Below are positions 11,897 through 22,780 of a stretch of 64,000 nucleotides of DNA, one piece after another. The stretch is taken from positions 471,692,573-471,756,572 of the forward strand of contig NC_081409.1 in NCBI RefSeq assembly GCF_030272615.1, given 5' to 3'. The DNA is from Cryptomeria japonica (Eukaryota > Streptophyta > Pinopsida > Cupressales > Cupressaceae). A program made the position numbers and the translations under genes. Under the pieces are notes generated by a model, which was not told the origin of the DNA, did not search any database, and saw only the letters and a list, made by a program, of their open reading frames with translations. The stretch's first letter is position 1, and each line of letters begins with the position of its first letter.

Positions 11897-12120
11897 ATCT
11901 CCCCCTTTGGCATTGATGGCAACACCTGTGAAAAATGACTGTGTAGAAACCTGTGAAACCTATACACCAAATCAAGAATAAAGAATTATAACGCTCCCCT
12001 TTGATCAAAAATCCAAAAATATGTATCACCAAATTGTACACTCCATACACAATCAATCTATACATTTTTCACCTCATGTCGCCCCCTTTGATAGCAATGC
12101 CAAAGATAGGGTGTGCAACA
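11897..12120 (-). promoter_or_regulatory. Polypurine tract region of B with three purine runs
   Basis: On the minus strand, the primary tract (AAAGGGGGAGAT) abuts the LTR at 11897-11908. Two more runs occur at about 11995-12005 (GATCAAAGGGGAG) and 12075-12091 (ATCAAAGGGGGCGA). Repeated purine tracts before the 3' LTR are a known feature of Sirevirus copia elements. Confidence 0.75.
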
Positions 12121-14606
12121 AAATATTTTGTACATATATACACACATACTTGATAATGAAATATATACATGCTTAAGTATATCTGCATATGCCATCTTAA
12201 GGAACCCAAGATAGGTGTTCCAACCTGCCCACAACTTCTCCAAAATTGAAACAAAACCATTCAAAACATAAGCATGAAATTCCAAAGTTGTAATCTCAGT
12301 TGGTGTCTCCTGAGACATGTTTTGAATGCAGTCCATTTTATGATACACTAAGGTGTCTAACCGGGGACCAATTAGGTTCCAGAGTTCACGTGTCTGCCTA
12401 ACTATTCTCTCCTTCTCCTTCTCAAAATTCTTAATCTTCTCCATAATAGTCAAAATTTGGCCTTCAATACTGTCAGTTAAGTTAGTTGTAGGATCATAAG
12501 CCTGAGAAATCTAAGCTAACTATCCTTTGCAATTATCTATTTTCTTGTCTATTTCAGTAGTAAAATTTGTCAAAACTAGACAACACATAAATTTTACCAC
12601 CTTCTATTAGGGCCTCATCAATTAGTTTTAATCCCTTTTCAAACTAAGCCTTATCATTGTTGATCATTTGCAAAAAAGTTTGAACTTTGGCATCTTTAAA
12701 TTTCTACATAGCCTGCCTAACCGATCGATGCCTTGGTCAAAGTATCAAAGTGAGTGGATATATGATCTATCAAATCCTGCAACTTACCAGATGAACTATA
12801 ATTAGCATCAAGTTGTAGTTGCAGTACCACCTATTCTAAAACTGAAACTATTTTCTCAATCAATCTCTTCTCTTCTAATTCTGATTGTGCTAATTCCTGA
12901 CTGGCTTGTGCTTGGAGAGCAACAACAACAATCATCCTTTCTGTTGAAGACATCTGATTGAATGGTTTGTTAAAACTGATATTAAATTTTAGAAAGCTCC
13001 CTTGGCTTTGAATTTTGGATGTGTCAATTTCCATGAGAATCAGAGTTTCCATTACCTTACCCTTCCCTTTATCTGGTTCCTCCTATTTTTCTTCAACCTT
13101 TTTCTCAGCCTCAACCTATCCCTATTTGTCTTCTTTGGGTGCCTCATGTGTACTAGTGTCACCACTTGGTGCACCAACCTCTGCCTCAGCTAATTTATCA
13201 TTCACCTCAACAAGCTCAACTTCAATAGAAACCAAAATTTGTTGCTCTGCAACATCCTGAGTATCCTCCTCCTTATTTACATCATTTACTAGAGGATTTT
13301 CTAACTAAGTGGATTCATCTTGTGAAATAGTTTCTACTAGCCGGTTCTCAGTAAGAAAATTCTCCAGATTGCACTGGTTTCTCTCCTTATTTCTCCAACT
13401 CTACCAACCATCAAGTTGTTGACTTTGTTCTTTCTCTTGAATTCCTTTTTATTTGCTAACAAAGTTAATCTATCAATTTCCTCAATAGTTATACTGGTGC
13501 ACTGATTGACCAGTTCACTCTCCTTTATTTCTCTATCCATTTGGCTAGAAGATTTTCTCCTACCATCAATTAAACTATACAAATATTTTGGAAGATATTT
13601 TTCTAATTCAATCAATGCTTTACTAAACACATCCATGTACAAAATTATAGCTTCCTCAATCTACCTTTTATCCTTATCATCCATATTCTCATAATATACA
13701 AAAATGTTCTTTGAATTTCCATCTTTAATAATTTCATCTATTAATTCTTGAGTAGACAAAGGAGTAACAATGTGATACTCTGTTTGGGTGGTGTTCATCT
13801 TACTGGATTCAATTGCCTCATTCAAGTCATATTTTGTCTTCTTTCCTCACTTGGGCTTGCTTGTTAGTACAGGATCAAACCTTGCTTTCTTCTCCTTCTT
13901 CTCTTTCCTCTCAACACCAGATTGGGGTTTCCGGATAACCCTAGCAAACTCTCCTTTCTTCTGAGCCTTGGGAATGTTCACATCTGACTCAGTTTTAGAT
14001 TGCACTAGAGAAACTACCACATACTCTCTTGGGGTTTTTTATCTTCCTTAGAACACCTTTCCCCTTTGCAGATGAATCGGAGGGTTCTGATTTGGCAGGA
14101 GTTGTCTTCACTAGAGATGGAGAAGATCCTGTCACTTTCACCTTGACTAGAGAAGGTGTAGTAATTTGTTTCTTTACTTTTTGAACCGCATCCCTAGTAA
14201 CTCATACAACTCTGACCTTTTCATGAGGGTGACCTTCCTCAACAAGGATGTCCTCTACTATTTTAGCAACTTTTCTTTTCCTTGCCATTTTGATGAACTT
14301 GGTGTGTAATTCGATTGATTTTTCTTGGCAAGTTCTGAACCTTCCTTCTTTAGCATCCACCAGAGCATTAATCAGGTGTTGTGCATAGGCATCCAAAGTT
14401 CTTTCATTAACCTCATAGCCCATAGGCATTATCAACATTATCTGGGGTTGAACTGACTCCATGAGACATTCATCATTGTTTACCATAAAACAGATTGTCC
14501 CCTCGTATTTCTTCACAATTTCCTTGGGGATTCTGACTCTTTGATTCATGTTGTCCTGAAAGGTCTTGAAGAATGACCACAATGTAGCATTTTGATTGTC
14601 AATGTT
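12058..14606 (-). pseudogene. ORF2 of element B, C-terminal two thirds
   Basis: On the minus strand a broken frame runs from the A insertion to about 12058. Near 14460-14560 it has the signature IPKEIVKKY..ICFMV..DE and MPMGYEV, found in all other ORF2 copies. A basic/Ser-rich middle part follows (13850-14300). At 13500-13640 is the second conserved block (LPKYLYSLIDGRR), then NLMVGRVGEI, which recurs in element E at 60330. The end (12058-13050) is helical and charged. Several stops and frameshifts make it non-functional. Function unknown. Confidence 0.75.
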
Positions 14607-14611
14607 ACCAA

Positions 14612-15776
14612 TGTTGGCATTTTTTATGATTGATGTTGTGATTGTCATTGATGGACACACACTTGATTTGAGATCACTTTTTGTATGTATGAGTTAAAGC
14701 TCAACCGATATTTGTTCCAATCGGTATGATGTATTATAGTCTTTAGGCTATCGGTGTTTTGCAAAAAGTGTTTATTGATCTGAAGCGGTATGAAGACCCA
14801 AGCGGTTCGAGGATGTCAAGCGGTATGAAGGAACGAAGCGGCACAACTCATATTTCCCAGTCTTTATTTTGTCAAATCGGCAACCGGTATTTTGCTTTAA
14901 CCGGTATTCTATATGAACTGGTAATACTCTATGATGAGTTACCAACCGGCATTTTGTGATGAGTTATCATCCACCGATTGTTTGGTGGTGCCGACACTTT
15001 AACAGTGCTTTTTGTGTCGTGTTACAGAATATGTCTAGATGCATTGAACCTAGGAAATTGTAATGTAATCCTATTGGACCGACATGAAATCAAATTCCTT
15101 TATAAGGACATCATGTCTAGGGTTTTATGTTGTTGCTAGGGTTTAAGGTGGTTGAAGAGTTTTTGTAAGTGTGAACATAGAAGTGAAGTTCAGGTCTGTG
15201 AGAAGAGGCAGAGTGTGAATGTGTTGAACACTGAAGTAATGCTGGAATGCATTAGGAATGAGCTATCAAGGATGTAACCAAGCAATCTGTGTTATTTCCT
15301 AGATCACTCACTTGTTGATTACTCACATCTTCGACAAGTCTAAAGCCCTTAACCGAGTAGGCCCAAAAATCCTTTTGTAAATCCTCTAACAAGGTGATTC
15401 ACATCTATGGATCTAAAAGCTTCTAGCAAGGTAGTCTTTAATCGGACTTATCTCCTAATAGAGATTGAGATTCCTAATAGGATCTATTCTGGTAAAGAAC
15501 ATTGTATGACCTTAACTCGCCTAGTTCCTATTCTGCAGATAGTTACTTGTGAGTTTCATCTCACCGTGGTTTTTCCCATTTGGGTTTCCACGTCAAAATA
15601 TCTTGTGTTATGGTGTTTGTGCTTCTGTGGGTGAATGCATTATTTGCTATTTGGTTTTCATGTGTGCTAATCAGTTTGTCTGCTAAATTGTTTTACTGGT
15701 TTACTGGTAGTCTAGTAAAGTGTTTAAGTACAGTGATTTTTGGCATACTAATTCACCCCCCTCTTAGTATTCATCA
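14612..15776 (+). repeat. 5' LTR of element A (1165 bp)
   Basis: Starts TGTTGGCATT, ends ATTCATCA, and matches 21130-22294 without net length change. Differences are nearly all transitions. It holds the CACCCCCCTCTTAGT tract close to its end and the TTTTTCCCATTTGGGTTTCC box near 15565-15590. Confidence 0.97.
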
Positions 15777-15791
15777 ATTGGTATCAGAGCC
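15777..15791 (+). promoter_or_regulatory. Primer binding site of element A
   Basis: ATTGGTATCAGAGCC directly follows the LTR; TGGTATCAGAGC is the initiator-Met tRNA primer site used by plant copia elements. Confidence 0.95.
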
Positions 15792-15826
15792 AACCTTTCT
15801 ATAAGTCTAACCACTTGGAAAGAGAT

Positions 15827-17102
15827 ATGGGGGAATACACTATGAGGGAACTTACTCATCACTCACTCAGTCTGAGCAAGCCTATGATGATCTTATGGTC
15901 AAATATAAGACCTCTCAGGCAAAAAGGAGATAACATGCTGAAAAACTGATGGAGCTATCTAAAAATAGTTCTTCTAATGAAGTGGACATGGAAGCCCTAA
16001 TTCAAGAATTAGAAAAGCTGAATGAATCCAATTCCAACCTGAGAAAAGAGTTGGAAGGACTGACTATTCGAATGTGCCAAGAGCTTGAGAACCGGAGGAA
16101 AGATGAAGATCTGGTAAAAGACAAAGATCATGAAATCTCCAAGCTGAAGCAAGAGATAAGTGCCCTAACTGCTCAACTCCATGTGAGCAAAGTGGAAAAA
16201 GAAGACATGCAAGGAGAACTAAACATGGCCATCTCCAGCAATGCAAACTTGATGGAAACAAATGCTGCTATTTCCAAAGAACTCTCTGAGTCAAAGGAAA
16301 TACTTGCTAAGTTCAACAGGAGTACTGTTAAGCTAGAGAAAAAGCTTGAATCTGCCAAACCTGTCAAGAATACTGATGGACTTGGTTATTCTGGTCATGA
16401 GGAAGGTGAGACCTCTAGTGCAAATGTTGGAGCATCAAAGAAACAACCGGCATCAAAGGATAAAGGTAAGCAAAAGTTTAAACATGTTTTCTTTAACTAT
16501 CTTAAAGAAGGACATACTACCAATGTGTGTAGGAGCAAAGCCTACAATAATTTTCCTTACTTTATAAACGATGTACCTAGATCCAATAAGTTCAATGGTA
16601 ATTGTTATGCATGCAACAAGTTTGGGCATAGAGCATCTGAATGCAGGTCTATTATGAACAACACTGGAAGATATCCTCAGAGGACTCAAGGAGTTGGTCT
16701 GGAACCTTTTGTGAACTGGAATCACACTGATTTAATGCCTTTAATTATTAGTCAGGAAGCAGTGGCTATCAAGTGGCAACCAGATGGAGAGAAAACTATT
16801 TGATTTATCATTGTCATGGTCACACTGCTACAACATGCAGAAGGAAGAATGGTAACATGAATAGTGGACCTTGGAGAGCACCTGGAATGATCTACTATCA
16901 TTGTAACAAACTGGGTCACATTGCCAGATTCTGCAGAAGTAGAAAGAACATATCGGATGACATACCGGTCACTCCGGAAGGAAAGATTGATATTGACACT
17001 GTTCAAGCGGATATGAACAAAACCTGGAAAAAGAAACCAGGAGTGTTGCAAGAAGAACCGGTTTCTGCACCTAGTGTGGAAATCACGGAACCCACAAACT
17101 AA
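15827..17102 (+). pseudogene. gag of element A: coiled coil plus zinc knuckles
   Basis: The ATG at 15827 matches the start of the A2 gag. A one-base loss near 15890, an in-frame stop at about 15930 and a frameshift near 16790 break it. The first half is Glu/Lys-rich coiled coil (ELEKLNESNSNLRKELEGL), ending in a KFNRSTVKLEKKLE...GLGY block like that of Sirevirus-type copia gags. The second half has zinc knuckles of form C-x2-C-x4-H-x4-C: a degenerate first one at about 16500, CYACNKFGHRASEC near 16605, a decayed one (YHCHGHTATTC) near 16815 and YHCNKLGHIARFC near 16895. It should bind RNA and build the particle. The N-terminal folded gag domain of D and J is not seen. Confidence 0.85.
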
Positions 17103-17545
17103 GCATCAGAAAAGCTTAGGGGGAGAAAATGGTGAAATACTTAAAACCCCTAGTTTATACTGGTAAAAGACCTTAATCGGTATGTGATACATGTCAGTCG
17201 CCAGAAGACCAAAAATGGTAAAAGGCAAATTAGGGTTTACACCCTAATATTGGAGCATTTATTATGGTAGGTGGAGAACCTATTTAAAAGGAATTTGGAA
17301 ATCATTTCTCACTTATCATTTTTCAAGCAAAGAAGTTTTTCAAGTGTAGAGCGAAGGAAAGCGATTTACACTGCAAATCAAAGAATTGATCAAATTCCCG
17401 AAGAAGAATTTGAAGCAAACATCTGTTGGAGGAGTGTAGAATGCAAAGCGATATCTCTGCAATCGAAGGAGTGTCAAGCGAAGTTCAAATTGCGAAGCCC
17501 TAAATTTCAATCTGCGAAGGTATTTTTAATAATTCTTCATTTATC
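17103..17545 (+). other. Gap between gag and ORF2 of element A, with internal purine tract
   Basis: About 440 non-coding bases. A run GCTTAGGGGGAGAAAA at 17114-17129 begins 11 nt after the gag stop. The same tract follows gag in A2 and B. The rest is AG-rich and has no conserved long frame. Such a long gap means ORF2 is not made by simple readthrough of gag. Confidence 0.7.
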
Positions 17546-19210
17546 ATGGCTTCCACATCTCATGATAGTTCTAGTGCAATTGTTGATTCTATGGACTTCA
17601 TTAAGAGAAAGTCAAAATATAATTCCCTGTCTCAAGTACCGGCTAGTGTTATAGTAGAAGAAGGAATTTCTGACTACATGGACTATAAAATCAAAGACCT
17701 AGGGTCTCTTGTGATCCATTCCCAGCTAAGCCTATTATGCGGAAAGGATAAGAAGATTAAACTAGAATTCAACATTCTAGAAAAGAAGAAACTCCAAAAT
17801 GCAGTTTACTTTCTTGAAGAATTTTTGGATGATCACATTCACATTATTCTAAGAAGGGTACACAGTGACAAGATGTACCTAGAGTGGATGCATGATATCA
17901 CATCGGAAGTGATTCATGCCATCACCAGTTTCTACAATACAGGGGAAGTGTTAGCCCTAAGGAAGGTCAGCAAGACTGAAATGTCCAAGCTCACCGATTC
18001 AGTGAGCGACTCGCATGGCATGGTCGTCAACTCAATCAAGGATGATCTGGCCAAGTATGCCTGCATGGTGATAGGCTACCAGACATTCTCTACCAGTAGG
18101 ATTAATTATGTCTCTACTGCAGTAGTAAATGCCACTTACAGGATGATCAAGGAGGATGCATTGTTTGATCCATGCACTTTTATGCAAAGACAACTTATGT
18201 TGAATCTTAAGTCAATCAAACAAGACAATGCACTGAGATTCAAGTTTGGACAACTACTGGTTGGGTTGTCCTTTTACTTCCAAGGCTACTTTCTAGGAGT
18301 AGGTGATATTCAGTGGTCTGCCGACCAACTGCTAACAAAACAAATTAAGGAAAGTCTACAAGCGGTTGGAACTGGCTATCCAGAAGCACTAAACAAATAC
18401 TTTGATGAGTTCAAACGCAAGATGGGCCAAACGATAAGAATATCTAGTGATTTAGTCAAAAAGTATGAGGATGACATCTGCTTCACCATCAAAGTGGATG
18501 AATGCATAATGGACGTTGTTGAGCCTAGGCAGGAAGAAGTAGAGCCTATGGGCTATGAGGTAATGAATGATATGTTGGACGGGTATGCTTCTACCCTAAT
18601 CGCCTCACCCTTTGATCCTAAGGCAAAGAAAAATGGCACCTATTTGGAAAGGGTTGCACCAGTTGTAGAACCCTCTGAAAAGAAAGGAAAGCCAGTGCCT
18701 TCAGCATCAACATCGGTTACTAAAGCCAGTTTCAAAGTGACCAAGCGGTCACCAGTTAAGAAGAAACTGAAAGTGGCACCTAAAAAAGTCTTTGAGAGGA
18801 AGAAGAAGACAAAAAACAATACACCTGACTCAGAAGAAACTGTGTCAGAAGAACTGCCTAAGAAGAAGACTAGGCAAACAAAGAAAAAGACAAAGAATGA
18901 ACCGACATCATCTGCACGGGTAAATATTGACATTTCTTCTTACAAACCTTTGACACATTGTCAAAGAACCATAAAGAATAGTAGGAGAAAAGTGTTGAAT
19001 GATTTAATTGATTGTTTTGATGATGAAAAGGAAGCAGTTGAACAAGAAATCATTAAGTATTTATGTGTTAATGACCGGTCGCCTTTAGAAATTAGATCTG
19101 ACACACTGGATTCTTTGTATAATTCTTTAGACAATAAATGGTGCATTTCCATAGAAAAGGAATGGGAAATGAGGGAGAAAATATTTTCTCAACATTTTCC
19201 TAATGTATAA
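17546..19210 (+). CDS. ORF2 of element A, intact N-terminal part (554 aa), unknown function
   Basis: The ATG at 17546 matches the one at 63474 in A2 and begins MAS(T/A)S. Residues 20-330 form the conserved core: LSQVPA...VEEGISDYMD, RRVHSDKMYLEW, IKDDLAKYACMVIGYQTF, MIKEDALFDPC and FKFGQLLVGLSFYF. Residues 295-345 carry RISSDLVKKYEDDICF, a DECIMDVV segment and EPMGYEV. Residues 380-460 are Lys/Ser/Pro-rich with basic clusters that could be nuclear-localisation signals (inference). Residues 500-545 hold a second conserved block with LEIRSDTLDSLYNSLDNKW. The same blocks occur in B, C and E. There is no RT, protease, integrase or zinc-knuckle motif. The stop at 19208-19210 looks secondary, because homologous coding text continues to 20868. 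Confidence 0.8.
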   Translation: MASTSHDSSSAIVDSMDFIKRKSKYNSLSQVPASVIVEEGISDYMDYKIKDLGSLVIHSQLSLLCGKDKKIKLEFNILEKKKLQNAVYFLEEFLDDHIHIILRRVHSDKMYLEWMHDITSEVIHAITSFYNTGEVLALRKVSKTEMSKLTDSVSDSHGMVVNSIKDDLAKYACMVIGYQTFSTSRINYVSTAVVNATYRMIKEDALFDPCTFMQRQLMLNLKSIKQDNALRFKFGQLLVGLSFYFQGYFLGVGDIQWSADQLLTKQIKESLQAVGTGYPEALNKYFDEFKRKMGQTIRISSDLVKKYEDDICFTIKVDECIMDVVEPRQEEVEPMGYEVMNDMLDGYASTLIASPFDPKAKKNGTYLERVAPVVEPSEKKGKPVPSASTSVTKASFKVTKRSPVKKKLKVAPKKVFERKKKTKNNTPDSEETVSEELPKKKTRQTKKKTKNEPTSSARVNIDISSYKPLTHCQRTIKNSRRKVLNDLIDCFDDEKEAVEQEIIKYLCVNDRSPLEIRSDTLDSLYNSLDNKWCISIEKEWEMREKIFSQHFPNV

Positions 19211-20868
19211 AATTTAGAACTTTTCAAAGTTATGAAAAAATACAAAGGCCTCTTCTTCATGAGAAGAAGAAGACTCCTATTACTAGAAGGGTCAAGAAGT
19301 GATCACGGATACACATACTCATGCTCCAGAAGCTCTTAAGATGCATCAAGTGGCTGAAGCCAACAGAAAAGTTGAGCGAGAACCAGAAACTAGCAAACTG
19401 GATGAGGTGTATGACAGTGAAGAAGAACTGGTCACAGAATAAATGGACCCCATTGATGTAGATGCTTTAGATGGTGAAAATGTTACTCAAGATGCACCAT
19501 CAGAAGGAACAGGATAGGAAAAGAAGGCAGAAGAAGAAAAGAAGCAACAGGAAGCTGAAAAGAAGAAACATGTAGAAGAAGAGGATAAGAGAAAAGAAAA
19601 GGAAAAGAGAAAAGAGGAAGCAGATAAGAGAAAAGAGGAGAAAAAGAAGAAAGAGGAAGAGGATAAAAGAAAAGAAGAGGAGAAAAAGAAGAAAGAGGAA
19701 GAGGATAAAAGAAAAGAAGAGGAGAAGAAGAGAAAACAAGAGGAAAACAAGAAACAAGAGGAAGAGAGGAAGAAGAAGGAAGAGGAAAAGAAAGAAGAGG
19801 AGAAGCGGAAAGAGGAAGAGAAGAAACAGGAAGAGGAAAAGAGGAAGAAGGAAGAGGAGAAGAAGAAGGATGAAGAAGAGAAGAAGCGAAAAGATGAAGA
19901 GAAGAGACAAGAAGAAGAGAAAAGAAAGAAAGAGGAGTAGAGGAGTAGAGGAAGTCTCAAGAAGACCAGCAAAAAGCCAAGAACAAGGAAGCAGTGGAAA
20001 AGAGCCCACAGGTGGAGACTCCAATGGCAACTGGTAGTCAGGCTAAACCGGCTACAATTACCAATTCTATTGATCTCCAGTCTACAAATGAATCAGAGTT
20101 GTTGCAGAGCATTAAGCTTTCTCAAGAGCGATTGGATGCTCTAAGGAGGAAGATGTTATCCAAACTGCGGTGGAAACACTTACCAATTTGATACCTGGGA
20201 TGAACCTTCCCAGTGCCGATTCCTCACTTGCACAATTGAAGCTCCTATGCACAGTTGTAGAAGACTAGGTACAAAGCCTGGAAGAGGTCGCATAAGTAAA
20301 TGCCAAGAAGGAACATCAAAAGGCTCTAGACACTGCCCTGGTGAAAAAGCTAATAGAGCTCCGGTCTGATCTCCAGAAGGCACAAAAGGCCATTAGAGAT
20401 GCCATGATTGAGGGAAATCTTCTACTCAACAAGATTTTCCAGCCTCATTTATTCTGTGATGATGTGCTCATTCAGAAGAACAAACTGCAATCTAATATGC
20501 AGTCATTTATTAGCACCTTCAAGATGTCATATGATTGCTTTTCCACATATGGTCAAACTGTTCATCGGCTTCAACTACAGTCTGCAAGACTAGAGGCAAA
20601 GATAAGCAACTAGACACGAAATTTGTGAGAACTTCAACTAGTCCTACTACCAATACTGCAAATTCTCCAAAAGTGCTATCTAAATCTTGATGCCCTAATG
20701 ATCACTCAAGAGATGAGTATGATAGATGCCATGGAAGAACAAGTCTCCCAGATGCAGATAGAGAAAGAGGTGGCTACCTCCCTACTTGACTCATGGTCCT
20801 TATCCATGAAGCAATTTTTGCAAGACTTCAAATCAGTTTTTGACAAGTTTTACTCTTTACTGTCATAA
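19211..20868 (+). pseudogene. ORF2 of element A, C-terminal part: E/K repeat and helical tail
   Basis: The coding text continues with stops. From about 19520 to 19938 it is almost only Glu, Lys and Arg with some Gln/Asp, in a periodic EEEKKKK/EEEDKRK pattern, which predicts a long single helix or coiled coil. From 20080 to 20868 it is a helical tail with SELLQSIKLSQERLDAL, KLIELRSDLQKAQKAI and a final FLQDFKSVFDKFYSLLS before a TAA. C has a similar helical tail (34564-35139). In-frame stops and frameshifts near 19440, 19517, 19938 and 20190 make it a pseudogene. Full ORF2 would be roughly 1,100 residues. Confidence 0.7.
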
Positions 20869-21129
20869 ACACTTATTATTTTAATGAAACAGGGATTAGT
20901 CTGCAATACTTTTGTCATTGTTGGCAAAGGGGGCGAAGTATAAATTTTGAATGTTTTGATGTATACTTTCATGTTATTTCTATTAAGGAGCAGTATACAT
21001 TGTATTTTCTACAAAAGCAATAGTGTATATGCTTAGGGGGAGTAATTATGATTATGGCATATTTTTGTTGTAAAACACTTAGATGTCAAGATTTTCCTAA
21101 GTGTTGCCATCAATGCTAAAGGGGGAGAT
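20869..21129 (+). promoter_or_regulatory. 3' non-coding region of A with three purine tracts
   Basis: Purine runs lie at 20921-20936 (TTGGCAAAGGGGGCGA), 21031-21044 (GCTTAGGGGGAGTA) and 21118-21129 (AAAGGGGGAGAT, touching the LTR). The last is the presumed plus-strand primer. Multiple tracts are a Sirevirus feature. Confidence 0.8.
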
Positions 21130-22294
21130 TGTTGGCATTTTTTATGATTGATGCTGTGATTGTCATTGATGGACACACACTTGATTTGAGATCACTTTTT
21201 GTATGTATGAGTTAAAGCTCAATCGGTATTTATTCCAACCAGTATGATGTATTATAGTCTTTAGACTATTGGTGTTTTGCATAAAGTGTTTACCGATCTG
21301 AAGCAGTATGAAGACCCAAGTGGTTCAAGGATCTCAAGCGGTACGAAGGAATGAAGCAACACAACTCATATTTCCCAGTCTTCATTTTGTCAAACTAGCA
21401 ACCGGTATTTTGCTTTAACCAGTATTCTGTATGAACTGGTAATACTCTGTGATGAGTTACCAACCGGCATTTTGTGATGAGTTATCATCCACCGATTGTT
21501 TGGTGGTGCCAACATTTTAACAGTGCTTTTTGTGTCGTGTTACAGAATATGTCTAGATGCATTGAACCTAGGAAATTGTAATGTAATCCTATTGGACTGA
21601 CATGAAATCAGATTCCTTTATAAGGACATCATGTCTAGGTTTTATGTTGTTGCTAGGGTTTAAGGTGGTTGAAGAGTTTTTGTAAGTATGAACATAGAAG
21701 TGAAGTTCAGGTCTGTGAGAAGAGGCAGAGTGTGAATGTGTTGAAGACTGAAGTAATGCTGGAATGCATTAGGAATGACCTATCAAGGATCTAACCAAGA
21801 AATTTGTGCTATTTGCTAGATCACTCACTTGTTGATTACTCACATCTTCGACAAGTCTGAAGCCCTTAACCAGGTAGGCCCAAAAATCCTTTTGTAAATC
21901 CTCTAACAAGGTGATTCACATCTGTGGATCTAAAATCCTCTAGCAAGGTAGTCTTTAATCGGACTTATCTCCTAATAGAGATTGAGATTCCTAATAGGAT
22001 CTATTCTGGTAAAGAACATTGTATGACCTTAACCAGTCTGATTCCTATTCTGCAGATAGTTACTTGTGAGTTTCATCTCACCATGGTTTTTCCCATTTGG
22101 GTTTCCGCATCAAAATCTCTTATGTTATGGTGTTTGTGCTTTTGTGGGTGAATACATTATTTGCTATTTGGTTTGCATGTGTGGTAACCGGTTTGTCTAC
22201 TAAACTATTTTATCGGTTTATTGGTAGTCTAGTAAAGTGTTTAAGTACAGTGATTTTTGGCATACTAATTCACCCCCCTTCTTAATATTCATCA
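21130..22294 (+). repeat. 3' LTR of element A (1165 bp)
   Basis: Partner of 14612-15776, same ends (TGTTGGC...TTCATCA), followed by TSD ACCAA. Confidence 0.97.
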
Positions 22295-22299
22295 ACCAA

Positions 22300-22775
22300 G
22301 TCTATCAAGACCCTATTTTATCTATAGGGCCACCATTCTGCCAAAAGCCCACTGCACTCTACTGGTTTTTGGAATCTGATTCATGAAGTAAAGTGCCAAA
22401 TAGATAACCAAGGAACCAAATTTGAAGACATGCTTTTTATCTTTCTTAATTTTCTTCAAATTTATCTTCAATCCCTCCAATAGAACACTGCACAGATCAC
22501 AATGAGCATCTTCTTTGACCATTTGGTAGGCTGCATGGATGGTAGTGTCAGATATAGAATTTAGTCGATTAGATTGATATACTTTGTAACCAATTACTGT
22601 CGCGGCTTACTTAATATCATCTTCCTTGATTGTGTTGATCTTCATTGAGAGTCCATCAAAATTTGTACCGATTAACTTGTTGATGGTAGGATTTGTCACT
22701 TTGTGTAGCCTTTTCTTGTCACTAGTTTGATTCAAACAAGTTACTACCCCAATTGCTTCCGCAGTGATTTTATAG
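22300..22775 (-). pseudogene. ORF2 of element B, middle segment
   Basis: The minus-strand translation has QLYKITAEAIG, INTIKEDD, VIGYKVYQSNRLN, YQMVKEDAHCDLC and FKFGSLV. It aligns with residues about 115-250 of A's ORF2. It is bordered by H on the upstream side and by A on the downstream side. At least two stops are present. Unknown function. Confidence 0.8.
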
Positions 22776-22780
22776 AGTTG

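Larger units (their letters stand above)
14612..22294 (+). mobile_element. Element A: complete pol-less gag-ORF2 LTR retrotransposon
   Basis: Two LTRs of exactly 1165 bp (14612-15776 and 21130-22294) and TSD ACCAA (14607-14611 and 22295-22299) define a complete 7,683-bp element. It lies on the plus strand, opposite to its host B, and splits B's ORF2. The interior holds a primer site, gag, a gap, ORF2 and a polypurine tract. I find no protease, integrase or RT. Both ORFs carry inactivating changes. A second copy, A2, starts at 60524. Confidence 0.95.

Noticed and set aside
14202-14660. 152-aa minus-strand ORF as a gene with its own start
   Set aside because: Its first 16 codons lie in the LTR of element A; the rest is the interrupted ORF2 of B.
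17515-17550. AAG|GTATTT as a splice donor before the ORF2 ATG
   Set aside because: A donor here would remove the ORF2 start, and no acceptor is conserved between A and A2 at a matching place.
19487-20030. Minus-strand ORFs rich in Ser/Phe/Leu resembling membrane proteins
   Set aside because: They are the reverse complement of the Glu/Lys-rich part of ORF2 in element A.
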